Assembly: GCF_905207245.1 (NCBI RefSeq)
Contig: NZ_CAJLKP010000058.1
Coordinates: 1-38,273, forward strand
DNA: 38,273 nt
Direction of reading: 5' to 3'
Source of the DNA: an uncultured Bacteroides sp.
GTDB lineage: Bacteria > Bacteroidota > Bacteroidia > Bacteroidales > Bacteroidaceae
The notes under the pieces were generated by a model. The model was not told where the DNA came from. It did not search any database and saw only the letters and a list, made by a program, of their open reading frames with translations. Numbering within the stretch: the first letter of the stretch is position 1; each line of letters begins with the position of its first letter. Below are positions 8,365-16,400 of the stretch, piece by piece. The translations under genes were made by a program, and so were the position numbers.

Positions 8365-9489
8365 ATGAAACTTAGAATATTCAAGAAAAATAAAAACCGT
8401 CATATTCTCTATTCCCTATTCAATAGAAAATGGGTCTACGTTTCATATATTTCCGATGTATATTATAACAGGAAAAATAAAAGCTTTATGCAATCTCACC
8501 AAAACAGGAGAGAGGCATTAATCATTGGAAAAACGTTCCACTCTTTAGGTTACAACGTAAAGGTGGTATGTTGCAGCGAACCCCAAGAATGTGACAATCG
8601 GCAATATGATATTATCTTTGGTTTGGAGCCCAACTTCCTAACCATGAGCAAAAGGAATCCCCAAGCTCTAAAGATATACTACGCAACAGGGTCTTATTGG
8701 AAACATCAGCGCGCAATGGTAATTAACAGAACTGATTTATTCAATAAGGAACATGGAACACAACTGCCGTATGCCCGCTTAGTAATTGCACATGATAGTT
8801 GTGAAATGGCAGATGTTATTTTCCAAATAGGTAGTTCGTTTACTATCCGGACATATCCCCCGGAATTACAAAATAAAATAAAGATAATCAACCAATCCAG
8901 CAACTTTTTTCAGGAGTGCGATCTAAAACATAAGCTTCAGAGTGTTTCCATAAAAGATTTCCTGTGGTTCGGTTCCAGTGGTAGTTTACTGAAAGGATTA
9001 GATTTGGTTTTGGAATACTTTATTGATCACCCACAGTACAACCTGCATGTGGTTGGCACTATTGATGATGAATTCATGGATTACTACCAGAATCGCGTAG
9101 TAGGATGCCGGAATATTACGTTTCATGGTTATCTTAGCACCGCATCCGAAGAATTCATGCATTTAGCTTATCTTTGTTCCTTCAATATATTTCCTTCGGG
9201 CAGTGAAGGATGTCCCGGCTCTGTTATTGCTTTGATGCAAATGGGGGTCGTTCCTATAGCCTCCAGATGGGGAGCAGTAGAGCAAATAGAACATTATGGT
9301 TATCTATTGCCAGAATTATCCGTTGAGGCGATAAGTGAAGCTATGGAATGGGCAACGACGTTGCCCCGGGAAAAATTTCATAAGCTGATAAAAGAAAATA
9401 TATCATATTCAAAACACACGTGGAATCTGGAAAGATTTGAAAATGAATTTCGCTCTTTATTGCAAGAAGCTATAAAAACAAAAATATAA
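8365..9489 (+). CDS. GT4-like glycosyltransferase
   Basis: The 374-residue protein has a GT-B layout with a Rossmann-like C-terminal half: WFGSSGSLLKGLDLVLEYF, NITFHGYL, and then PSGSEGCPGSVIALMQMG. In classical GT4 enzymes the last block is E-x7-E; here the first Glu is present but the second is Ala, so the family fit is looser than for the next gene. No membrane segment is seen. It lies 7 bp before the next gene and is probably in the same operon. A retaining transfer from a nucleotide-sugar donor is expected from the family; the substrate is unknown. Confidence 0.8.
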   Translation: MKLRIFKKNKNRHILYSLFNRKWVYVSYISDVYYNRKNKSFMQSHQNRREALIIGKTFHSLGYNVKVVCCSEPQECDNRQYDIIFGLEPNFLTMSKRNPQALKIYYATGSYWKHQRAMVINRTDLFNKEHGTQLPYARLVIAHDSCEMADVIFQIGSSFTIRTYPPELQNKIKIINQSSNFFQECDLKHKLQSVSIKDFLWFGSSGSLLKGLDLVLEYFIDHPQYNLHVVGTIDDEFMDYYQNRVVGCRNITFHGYLSTASEEFMHLAYLCSFNIFPSGSEGCPGSVIALMQMGVVPIASRWGAVEQIEHYGYLLPELSVEAISEAMEWATTLPREKFHKLIKENISYSKHTWNLERFENEFRSLLQEAIKTKI

Positions 9490-9496
9490 AAATCAG

Positions 9497-10624
9497 GTGG
9501 AAAAACAACCGTACATTATTTACGATTCTCAAATATTCGATCTGCAGAAATATGGCGGAATCTCACGTTATTTCTGCGAAATCATATCCAAACTGGATAT
9601 GGAGTATGATATTTCTGTCCGCTTTACAGAGAACCACTATTTAGTGCAGACTAAACTTGCCGGACACCGCATTTATGTCCCACATTTCTTTTTTAAACAT
9701 TACAAACAGAGACTTCTGCTCGAAAATCAAAAGCTGACAAGAAAATTGCTCCGAAAATCGTCTCCGTACCTTTTCCACCCTACTTACTATAGTCCGTCTT
9801 TCTTTGAGTGTATAGGCCATAATCCCTATGTGATAACAGTACATGACATGATTCATGAACTGTTTCCCGAATATTTTCATGATGCCAAGGAGGTTGCGGC
9901 ACAAAAGAAGGAAGTAATAACTAAAGCTGACCGGATTATTGCAATCAGTGAAAATACCAAAAAGGACATCATCAATATATTAAATATCAATCCCTGGAAA
10001 ATAGACGTCATCTACCATGGGACAAGTATGCAGCCCCATCATGGGAAAGACCAATTATCACTTCCTGATCGTTATATTCTGTTTGTAGGAGACCGAACTC
10101 TTTATAAGAACTTCCAACGCCTACTGGAAGCTTTTGCTATTATCCACAAAACAGACCAGAACTTGTACCTGCTTTGTACGGGGCATCCGTTCAACTGGGA
10201 AGAGAAGACTTTGATAGATAAACTGAATATTGCAGACAGGATTATACAAATTTCAATAGATGACAGGTATCTAAGCGAACTATACAGCAGGGCACTCCTC
10301 TTTGTATTCCCATCACTTTATGAAGGGTTCGGCATCCCGATTCTGGAAGCTTATGCCTGCCATTGTCCTGTAGCCTTGAGCAATACCAGTTGTTTTCCCG
10401 AAATAGCGGGTGATGCCGGTGCTTATTTCGATCCTTACTCTGTGGAATCGATAGTACAGACGCTGACAGAAGTTATTTATAGTAATAAAAAACGTTCCTG
10501 TTTAGTAGCAACAGGAGTGAAACGATTACAATTATACTCTTGGGAAAAAGCAACTCAGGAAACAAAGAAGGTATATCAAAAGGTCTTAAATGAAGCTCTA
10601 ATCCCCAAAACGTTTGCCAAATGA
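9497..10624 (+). CDS. GT4 glycosyltransferase (group 1)
   Basis: This is a canonical GT-B retaining glycosyltransferase of 375 residues. The N terminus DSQIFDLQKYGGISRYFCEI is the typical donor-side start of this subfamily. The C-terminal half contains LFVGDRTLYKNFQRLLEAF and the E-x7-E block YEGFGIPILEA with Glu276 and Glu284. The start is GTG: the conserved N-terminal block begins within ten residues of it and no upstream in-frame ATG exists. It overlaps the next gene by 4 bp (ATGA), indicating translational coupling. Confidence 0.9.
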   Translation: MEKQPYIIYDSQIFDLQKYGGISRYFCEIISKLDMEYDISVRFTENHYLVQTKLAGHRIYVPHFFFKHYKQRLLLENQKLTRKLLRKSSPYLFHPTYYSPSFFECIGHNPYVITVHDMIHELFPEYFHDAKEVAAQKKEVITKADRIIAISENTKKDIINILNINPWKIDVIYHGTSMQPHHGKDQLSLPDRYILFVGDRTLYKNFQRLLEAFAIIHKTDQNLYLLCTGHPFNWEEKTLIDKLNIADRIIQISIDDRYLSELYSRALLFVFPSLYEGFGIPILEAYACHCPVALSNTSCFPEIAGDAGAYFDPYSVESIVQTLTEVIYSNKKRSCLVATGVKRLQLYSWEKATQETKKVYQKVLNEALIPKTFAK

Positions 10625-11496
10625 AAACCCCGATTCTTAGCATTATTACAGTCAACTTCAATAACAACGAAGGACTTAAGAAAACATTGAGCAGCATCGA
10701 AACGCAATCATACACCAGCTATGAACATATCATCATAGATGCCAATTCTAATGATGGAAGCAAAGAAACCATAGAAAAGTATTCGGAAAGAAACACTCGA
10801 CTGACTTATTGGGTTTCTGAGAAAGATAACGGTATTTATGACGGAATGAACAAGGGAATTAGGCAAGCCAAAGGAGAATATCTCTATTTCCTAAATTCGG
10901 GAGACTGTCTGCAAGGAGATGTCCTTAAAAAGATTTCTTTTGACGGAACGAAATATATCTATGGAGATATAGTCTTGGTAAACAGTCAAGAACAAAGGAA
11001 AGAAGCAGGTCCTGATTATCCTGACTTAATTTTCTTTTTCTATAATGCATTAGCACATCAGGCATGCTTCATCCACCATTCTCTTTTTGCCGATAAATTA
11101 TATGACACCCGATATAAGATAATTGCAGATTGGGGACATAGCTTCCAGTCCATCATCATGGAAGGATGCAGCTACCGTCACATACCGTCAACTATTGCCG
11201 AATGTGACGGAACAGGCATTAGCTCCAACTACATAGATGTACAGACAGAACGGTTAAAGTGGCTTAAGGAAAACCTTTCACATCAACTTTATTCCACATA
11301 CATTGATATACTGGAATATAACAAATCGGAGTTCAAAGCCATCATACCAACTATGAATCATACAAAAAAATTTCAGAAAAGAGCACGTAAACTGGTCTGT
11401 TGGTTGCTGAAGCTTAATGCTATCTTTTCTTCTCATCACACCCCTGCTGAAGATATATATAATAGCATTTTATATCGACCATTTTCAAACAAATAA
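10621..11496 (+). CDS. GT2 glycosyltransferase
   Basis: The 291-residue protein has the GT-A fold signature of family 2: SIITVNFNNNEGLKKTL at the N terminus, then DANSNDGSKETI, and YLYFLNSGDCL in the DXD position. This is the subgroup common in capsule and LPS loci (WcaA/WcaE-like). It overlaps the upstream GT4 stop by 4 bp and ends 11 bp before another GT2, so the three are very likely cotranslated. No membrane segments are evident. Donor and linkage are unknown. Confidence 0.9.
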   Translation: MKTPILSIITVNFNNNEGLKKTLSSIETQSYTSYEHIIIDANSNDGSKETIEKYSERNTRLTYWVSEKDNGIYDGMNKGIRQAKGEYLYFLNSGDCLQGDVLKKISFDGTKYIYGDIVLVNSQEQRKEAGPDYPDLIFFFYNALAHQACFIHHSLFADKLYDTRYKIIADWGHSFQSIIMEGCSYRHIPSTIAECDGTGISSNYIDVQTERLKWLKENLSHQLYSTYIDILEYNKSEFKAIIPTMNHTKKFQKRARKLVCWLLKLNAIFSSHHTPAEDIYNSILYRPFSNK

Positions 11497-11507
11497 TACG
11501 GAAAGCC

Positions 11508-12485
11508 ATGAAAATTTCTATTATTATTCCTGCATATAATGCAGAAAAGCACATCGGAAAATGTATTTTATCAGCATTGCAACAAAACATCGCACCTGAC
11601 GAATACGAAATTATCACAATTAATGACGGCTCTACAGACCAGACAGCCGATATTATACAAGGGCTATCTAAGGAACATCCCACCATAAAAAGTATCACAA
11701 CCCCCAATCAGGGAGTAAGTGCTGCTAGAAATCTTGGTATGAGTATTGCACGAGGAGAAATTATCTTATTTGCCGATGCCGACGACTATTTCTGCACAAA
11801 CTCATTAGCACAAATCTATGAAGCAGTTCAGGAGAACCATTTAGATATTCTTCTGTTCGATTATAACCATTGGGGAAGTCAGGATAAACTATTGAAAGGG
11901 TTTGATTATGACGCACGCAAGTTTTGTCCGCAAGATATTGTTTCCGGTAAATCATTCATAAAGACAGGGTATATGCCTGCCGCAGTCTGGATGCTTGCCT
12001 ATCGCAGAGAATATATGCTGAAAATGGAATTCACTTTCATCAATATACGGCATGAAGATGAAGAATTCATTCCCCGCGTATTTTACTTTGCTGAGAAAAT
12101 CATGCATCTCCCGTTGACGTGCTATAACTATGTGCAGAATGAAACTTCATTCATGCAGAATTATAAAGAATATGGGCTCTTCGATAAGATAAAAGCTATG
12201 GATAGTCTCAATCGCTTCATAAAGGAACACGTGAAAGAAGAGGATATCTCGTTTGCCCTGAGTGAACATATATCGTTAAGACTGATGGAGAACCTGAATA
12301 ATAGTTTTGCCATCAAAAGCAGGGCTCAATGGAAAATGGTAAAACAGATGAAAAAAACTGGTCTGACCCCTCTTGTACATACCAAAAGAAAAGGCCGCTA
12401 CTCTTTCTTATATAAGTATTTTCCGATAGCATTCATTGTTTATTATCGCCATAAATATTTAAAACGTCAGCGTCGCCAATCGTAA
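11508..12485 (+). CDS. GT2 glycosyltransferase
   Basis: The 325-residue protein shows a complete GT2 core: ISIIIPAYNAEKHIGKC, INDGSTDQT, NQGVSAARNLG and the DXD block LFADADDYF. The C-terminal region is basic and lacks a strong membrane anchor. It follows the previous GT2 by 11 bp and closes the first transcription block; the next gene is 111 bp away with its own -7 box. An inverting transferase acting on a lipid-linked or LOS-core acceptor is the family expectation; substrates cannot be assigned. Confidence 0.9.
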   Translation: MKISIIIPAYNAEKHIGKCILSALQQNIAPDEYEIITINDGSTDQTADIIQGLSKEHPTIKSITTPNQGVSAARNLGMSIARGEIILFADADDYFCTNSLAQIYEAVQENHLDILLFDYNHWGSQDKLLKGFDYDARKFCPQDIVSGKSFIKTGYMPAAVWMLAYRREYMLKMEFTFINIRHEDEEFIPRVFYFAEKIMHLPLTCYNYVQNETSFMQNYKEYGLFDKIKAMDSLNRFIKEHVKEEDISFALSEHISLRLMENLNNSFAIKSRAQWKMVKQMKKTGLTPLVHTKRKGRYSFLYKYFPIAFIVYYRHKYLKRQRRQS

Positions 12486-12553
12486 TAAAGAAGAAAATTC
12501 TTATCTAATGAGAAAATATGTCCATAAACTACATTTTTTTCTTCTATAATATG

Positions 12554-12561
12554 TACCTTTG
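12554..12561 (+). promoter_or_regulatory. Bacteroides -7 box before the GT8 gene
   Basis: TACCTTTG lies 35 bp before the GT8 start codon. The -33 region is a T-tract rather than TTTG. Confidence 0.6.
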
Positions 12562-12596
12562 CAAACTTGCATTTTTTTATAATAACCTAAAGAACT

Positions 12597-13508
12597 ATGA
12601 TAGATATTGTTTGTAGCATAGATGAAAACTACATTGAATATTGCGGTGTAATGTTAGCAAGCCTCTTTGTGCATACTCCACATGAGAAATTTCGCATACA
12701 CATCATTTGCAGCAAAATTGATAAAACCGGAAAAGAAAAACTTAAAGTGTTTTGCGAGAAACATCAAGCTGAAGTTTATTTTTATGACGTAGACTATTCG
12801 CTCATTAAAGATTTCCCCATAAGGAAACAGGATCATTTGTCTCTTGCTGCCTACCTAAGACTTTTCATGTCGGAGCTCATCCCCAGCCATATCAACAAGA
12901 TTCTATACTTGGATTGTGACCTAATGGTAGTTGATTCCATTAAAGAATTGTGGGAGAAAAATATCGACGATATTGCCGTAGCTGCTGTTGAAGAAAGATC
13001 CCCATTCGATACCGAATCTCCTGTTGTACTAAAGTATCCTGTCGAATATTCTTACTTCAACTCGGGAGTAATGCTTATAAATCTACAGAAATGGAGGGAA
13101 AAGGAACTTGTAAAGGCATGTAAAAGTTATATCGTATCCAATTATGACAACATAAAATTGCACGACCAAGATGTACTGAACGCATTACTTCATAAAGAAA
13201 AACAATTTATTTCCATTCGTTGGAATCTGATGGACTTCTTCTTGTACGCATGTCCTGAAGTACAGCCTGAAAGGAAAAACGATTGGGATAATGCCTTGAA
13301 ATCTCCTGCTATCATACATTTTACCGGAAAACGCAAACCATGGATGTACAACTGCGACAGCCCTTTCCGCGATCAATACATTCAGTTTGCCAAACAGCAG
13401 GGATGGCATGTTATTACCCGCAAAAATGCCATTCACTATTTCTTTCGCAAGATTCTATATAAAGTAATAAACAAGAAGAAAACAATAAAAGTTAAACAAC
13501 TGAACTAG
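12597..13508 (+). CDS. GT8 glycosyltransferase
   Basis: The 303-residue protein matches family 8 (LgtC/WaaJ-like galactosyl- or glucosyltransferases of LPS outer core). It starts with IDIVCSIDENYIEYCGVML, has LYLDCDLMV with Asp106-x-Asp108 as the metal-binding DXD, then YFNSGVMLINLQKWRE, HDQDVLNALL and the C-terminal HFTGKRKPW, corresponding to the HxxGxxKPW block that closes the active site. The basic tail is typical of membrane association. It has its own promoter and a strong hairpin after its stop. Its LPS-core homologues are the best single hint that the locus builds LOS/LPS core. Confidence 0.92.
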   Translation: MIDIVCSIDENYIEYCGVMLASLFVHTPHEKFRIHIICSKIDKTGKEKLKVFCEKHQAEVYFYDVDYSLIKDFPIRKQDHLSLAAYLRLFMSELIPSHINKILYLDCDLMVVDSIKELWEKNIDDIAVAAVEERSPFDTESPVVLKYPVEYSYFNSGVMLINLQKWREKELVKACKSYIVSNYDNIKLHDQDVLNALLHKEKQFISIRWNLMDFFLYACPEVQPERKNDWDNALKSPAIIHFTGKRKPWMYNCDSPFRDQYIQFAKQQGWHVITRKNAIHYFFRKILYKVINKKKTIKVKQLN

Positions 13509-13526
13509 CACACCCTAAGAGTTTTT

Positions 13527-13555
13527 ATTGATTTATTCACCAAGAATAAATCAAT
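13527..13555. terminator. 12-bp-stem AT-rich hairpin after the GT8 gene
   Basis: ATTGATTTATTC (13527-13538) is exactly complementary to GAATAAATCAAT (13544-13555), with a 5-nt loop. It begins 18 bp after the GT8 stop and ends 16 bp before the next -7 box, so it may terminate the upstream transcript and also lies over the -33 zone of the next promoter. Confidence 0.55.
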
Positions 13556-13571
13556 GTATAGAAATATAATA

Positions 13572-13579
13572 TATCTTTG
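13572..13579 (+). promoter_or_regulatory. Bacteroides -7 box before the GT2-like gene
   Basis: TATCTTTG lies 33 bp before the next start codon. No clean -33 TTTG is seen; that region is occupied by the hairpin's right arm. Confidence 0.55.
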
Positions 13580-13612
13580 TAAAATAGCAACCTAAACAAT
13601 GATTTAAAGTTA

Positions 13613-14530
13613 ATGCTAATGCCTCTTTTAAACAAAATAGTCAATGTTCTTGAAGAAGTCCCGCAGACCTTCAGACGTACCTCCAATCCAAAGCTCATCA
13701 TGACATTATTGGTCAAAAATGAAGAAGATATACTGGAGGAGAATCTTTGTTTCCATAAAGCTATGGGGGTAGATGGATTCATCATTACTGATAATAACTC
13801 CACAGACAACACTATTGAAATCATCCGAAAATATCAGGAAAAAGGTTGGATCAAAGAGGCTATCATAGAAAAGGCAACCAACTATAACCAAAAAGTATGG
13901 GTGGACCGCATGATAAAGATTGCCAAAAAACAACTTCATGCAGATTGGGTTATCAATGCCGATGCCGACGAGCTATGGTATTCACCTACAGGTAACCTGA
14001 AAACTGAATTAACTACCACTAGAGCCAATGTACTGAAATGTTCCATGAGGTATATGTATCCAGAAGTAGGCCAGCATTTTTGGCAATGGAATCAGGCAAT
14101 CATTCCAATCATCAACCCATTGAAATACAGTTTTTATAATCTTTCGCGCTACTCTCTTTACATACCACAAAGAGGGAAAGTACTCCATCGCACTACCTCA
14201 TACCTCCAGATTTCCACAGGAAACCATAAGGTACTTATGTTTCCTAAACGTCTTAGGAAAAGTAATATTTGCATTTATCATTATTCCATCCGCGGCAAGG
14301 AGCGATTTCTTGAAAAAATGATTAATGGCGGTAAACAACTGGAGCAAAACCCCCATAGGCATATCGGCATGCACTGGCGGTATTTCTATCAATTGTACAA
14401 AAGCCAACAACTGGAAATGGAATATGACAAAATCATCGGAGCAAACTCTTATGAGCAATTGCGACACGATGGTTTCATCAAAACAGACAATACTATACCT
14501 GATTTCTTCAAACGCCACTTCAATAAATAG
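13613..14530 (+). CDS. GT2-like glycosyltransferase (PF13704 type)
   Basis: The 305-residue protein has LIMTLLVKNEEDILEENL followed by GFIITDNNSTDNTIEI and NADADELWY (Asp117-x-Asp119). This is the Glyco_tranf_2_4/GT92-like pattern, in which the enzyme works on surface polysaccharide or LPS sugars. It ends 4 bp before the next gene, so the pair is probably cotranslated. Two ATGs lie close together at the start (13613 and 13619), and either could be used. No signal peptide is seen. Confidence 0.85.
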   Translation: MLMPLLNKIVNVLEEVPQTFRRTSNPKLIMTLLVKNEEDILEENLCFHKAMGVDGFIITDNNSTDNTIEIIRKYQEKGWIKEAIIEKATNYNQKVWVDRMIKIAKKQLHADWVINADADELWYSPTGNLKTELTTTRANVLKCSMRYMYPEVGQHFWQWNQAIIPIINPLKYSFYNLSRYSLYIPQRGKVLHRTTSYLQISTGNHKVLMFPKRLRKSNICIYHYSIRGKERFLEKMINGGKQLEQNPHRHIGMHWRYFYQLYKSQQLEMEYDKIIGANSYEQLRHDGFIKTDNTIPDFFKRHFNK

Positions 14531-14534
14531 TGTA

Positions 14535-15419
14535 ATGAAGCATGCATATCTGATTATCGCCCATAACGAATATCTGGTATTACAAGCTCTTTTATCTATG
14601 CTTGACGATGAACGTAATGATATTTATCTACATATCGACCATCGTTCAACAGAGCTATACAAAAAGACATATCTCTTATGTACACAAAAAGCCCAATTAT
14701 TCGTATTACCTGACCGCAATAAAGTATACTGGGGAGATATCAGCCAAGTAGAAACGGAGTATCTGTTGCTTGAAACTGCCGCCAGACAAAATTCTTATGC
14801 TTACTATCACCTGCTTTCGGGTGTAGACCTACCCATACAAACACAAGATTATATACACTCCTTCTTTCAAGCCAATTCCGGCAAGGAGTTTGTCAGCTAT
14901 TGGTTGGGAAGCAGGCATCAAAAGGATTTGGATCGTAAAATTTCACGATACTACTTTTTCACAAAGAGCCTTAAACGTAGCAATAGCAAATGGCATATTG
15001 CAACCGCACCATGCCACAACATTGCACTTATTATACAGAAACTCATTCGATTTCGAAGGAAACAAGAGGTTGAATTCAAAAAAGGTCCCAACTGGTGTAG
15101 TATCACTCAAGGCTTTTGCCAGTATCTGATAGAAAAGAAACCTTTCGTCATTCGTCGTTTCAAGTACACATTGTGTCCCGATGAAATCTTTGTTCAAACT
15201 ATATTATGGAATTCTCCTTTCAAAGAAAATATATACAAAGCTAATGAGGATGATGCAGGAAACATGCGACTGACTGACTGGAACAGAGGAAATCCCTATA
15301 CATGGAAACTGCAGGACTATAATGAACTAATCGCTTCAGACAAACTATTTGCCCGCAAATTCAGCTCCCAAGAAAAGGAACTAATTAAGCAAATAGAAAC
15401 GGCGTATTCCGGAAAGTAA
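14535..15419 (+). CDS. Core-2/I-branching-type glycosyltransferase (GT14-like)
   Basis: The 294-residue protein matches the branching beta-1,6-N-acetylglucosaminyltransferase family (PF02485): KHAYLIIAHNEYLVLQALL, DIYLHIDHRS, YYHLLSGVDLPIQT, and FCPDEIF-like LCPDEIFVQT near the C terminus. These enzymes are metal-independent and lack a DXD motif, as here. The reading frame stays open upstream to 14325, but that part overlaps the preceding gene in another frame; the family homology begins at the ATG at 14535, directly after the upstream stop. A branch-forming transfer in the LOS outer core is a plausible role (inference). Confidence 0.87.
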   Translation: MKHAYLIIAHNEYLVLQALLSMLDDERNDIYLHIDHRSTELYKKTYLLCTQKAQLFVLPDRNKVYWGDISQVETEYLLLETAARQNSYAYYHLLSGVDLPIQTQDYIHSFFQANSGKEFVSYWLGSRHQKDLDRKISRYYFFTKSLKRSNSKWHIATAPCHNIALIIQKLIRFRRKQEVEFKKGPNWCSITQGFCQYLIEKKPFVIRRFKYTLCPDEIFVQTILWNSPFKENIYKANEDDAGNMRLTDWNRGNPYTWKLQDYNELIASDKLFARKFSSQEKELIKQIETAYSGK

Positions 15420-15467
15420 AAAGATACAGATTTCTTAGAAAAGTAGGTAAAATTCTACTCAAACTTA

Positions 15468-15475
15468 TATCTTTG
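15468..15475 (+). promoter_or_regulatory. Bacteroides -7 box before the Caps_synth-type gene
   Basis: TATCTTTG lies 25 bp before the start codon at 15501. No clear -33 TTTG is seen. Confidence 0.55.
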
Positions 15476-15500
15476 TACCAACAACCTATAATACAGAAGT

Positions 15501-16400
15501 ATGAATCCTACAAATCTGAATAATCCATCCAGTCCTGTTAAATCTTTCTTCAAGTCAGTGGAGAAAAAGATTCTGCACAAGAGTAAACACCTATACTTCA
15601 AAACAGTAATCCTGCATAAGTCCGGCGTAAAAGATATATTGAAGAAATACAAGAATATAAATACGGAAGAAAAAACAATTGGCACAACATGCCCTATCTG
15701 GATATGCTGGTGGCAGGGAGAAGAAAACATGCCGGACATTATTAAAGTCTGCTACGCTTCCGTGCAACGGCATGCGGGCAACCATCCAGTCATATTAATT
15801 ACAGAAAGAAACTATCAAGAGTACGCCAAGATACCGGAATACATCCTGCAAAAAGTGCAAAATAAAGAAATAAGCCTCACCCACTTCAGTGATTTGCTAA
15901 GAATCAACCTGCTCAAACAACATGGAGGGATATGGGCCGACAGTACTATACTTTTCACCAGAGATATCGACTCTATAATTACTCCTGATGCTAATTTCTA
16001 TACTTGCCACCACATCGCAAGAAACTCAAATGTGGCAAACGGCAGATGGACCGTTTTCTTTATGGCATGTGGAAAAAACAATATTCTACCTGCTTTCTTA
16101 CTGGATATATTCTATAATTACTGGAAGAACCACAAACAAATCGTTACTTACCTGTTTTTCGACTATCTCTTTGCAATAGCCTATGAGAATATCCCGGCTG
16201 TTGCAGAAATGATAAACAGTGTCCCTTTACAAAAAATCAGCAATCTATCCAAGTGCCTGAACATGCCATTTGACGAGAATCTTATGGAAGAATTCCGTGC
16301 AAATTACGGATTCCACAAATTAACTTATAAGAAACAATTCAACACACTCACACCCGAAGGCAAAGATACAATCTATGGTTATCTACTCAGGAAACCTTAG
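15501..16400 (+). CDS. Capsular polysaccharide synthesis-type glycosyltransferase
   Basis: The 299-residue protein fits the Caps_synth family (PF05704, related to GT32): PIWICWWQGEENMP near residue 62, then THFSDLLRINLLKQHGGIWADST. In the DXD position it reads ADST, so the second acidic residue of the motif is not obvious. The N terminus is basic and without a signal peptide. The gene has its own -7 box. Its 3' end overlaps the 3' end of the convergent GT2-kinase gene by 14 bp (16387-16400), which leaves no room for a separate terminator. Donor and acceptor are unknown. Confidence 0.82.
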   Translation: MNPTNLNNPSSPVKSFFKSVEKKILHKSKHLYFKTVILHKSGVKDILKKYKNINTEEKTIGTTCPIWICWWQGEENMPDIIKVCYASVQRHAGNHPVILITERNYQEYAKIPEYILQKVQNKEISLTHFSDLLRINLLKQHGGIWADSTILFTRDIDSIITPDANFYTCHHIARNSNVANGRWTVFFMACGKNNILPAFLLDIFYNYWKNHKQIVTYLFFDYLFAIAYENIPAVAEMINSVPLQKISNLSKCLNMPFDENLMEEFRANYGFHKLTYKKQFNTLTPEGKDTIYGYLLRKP

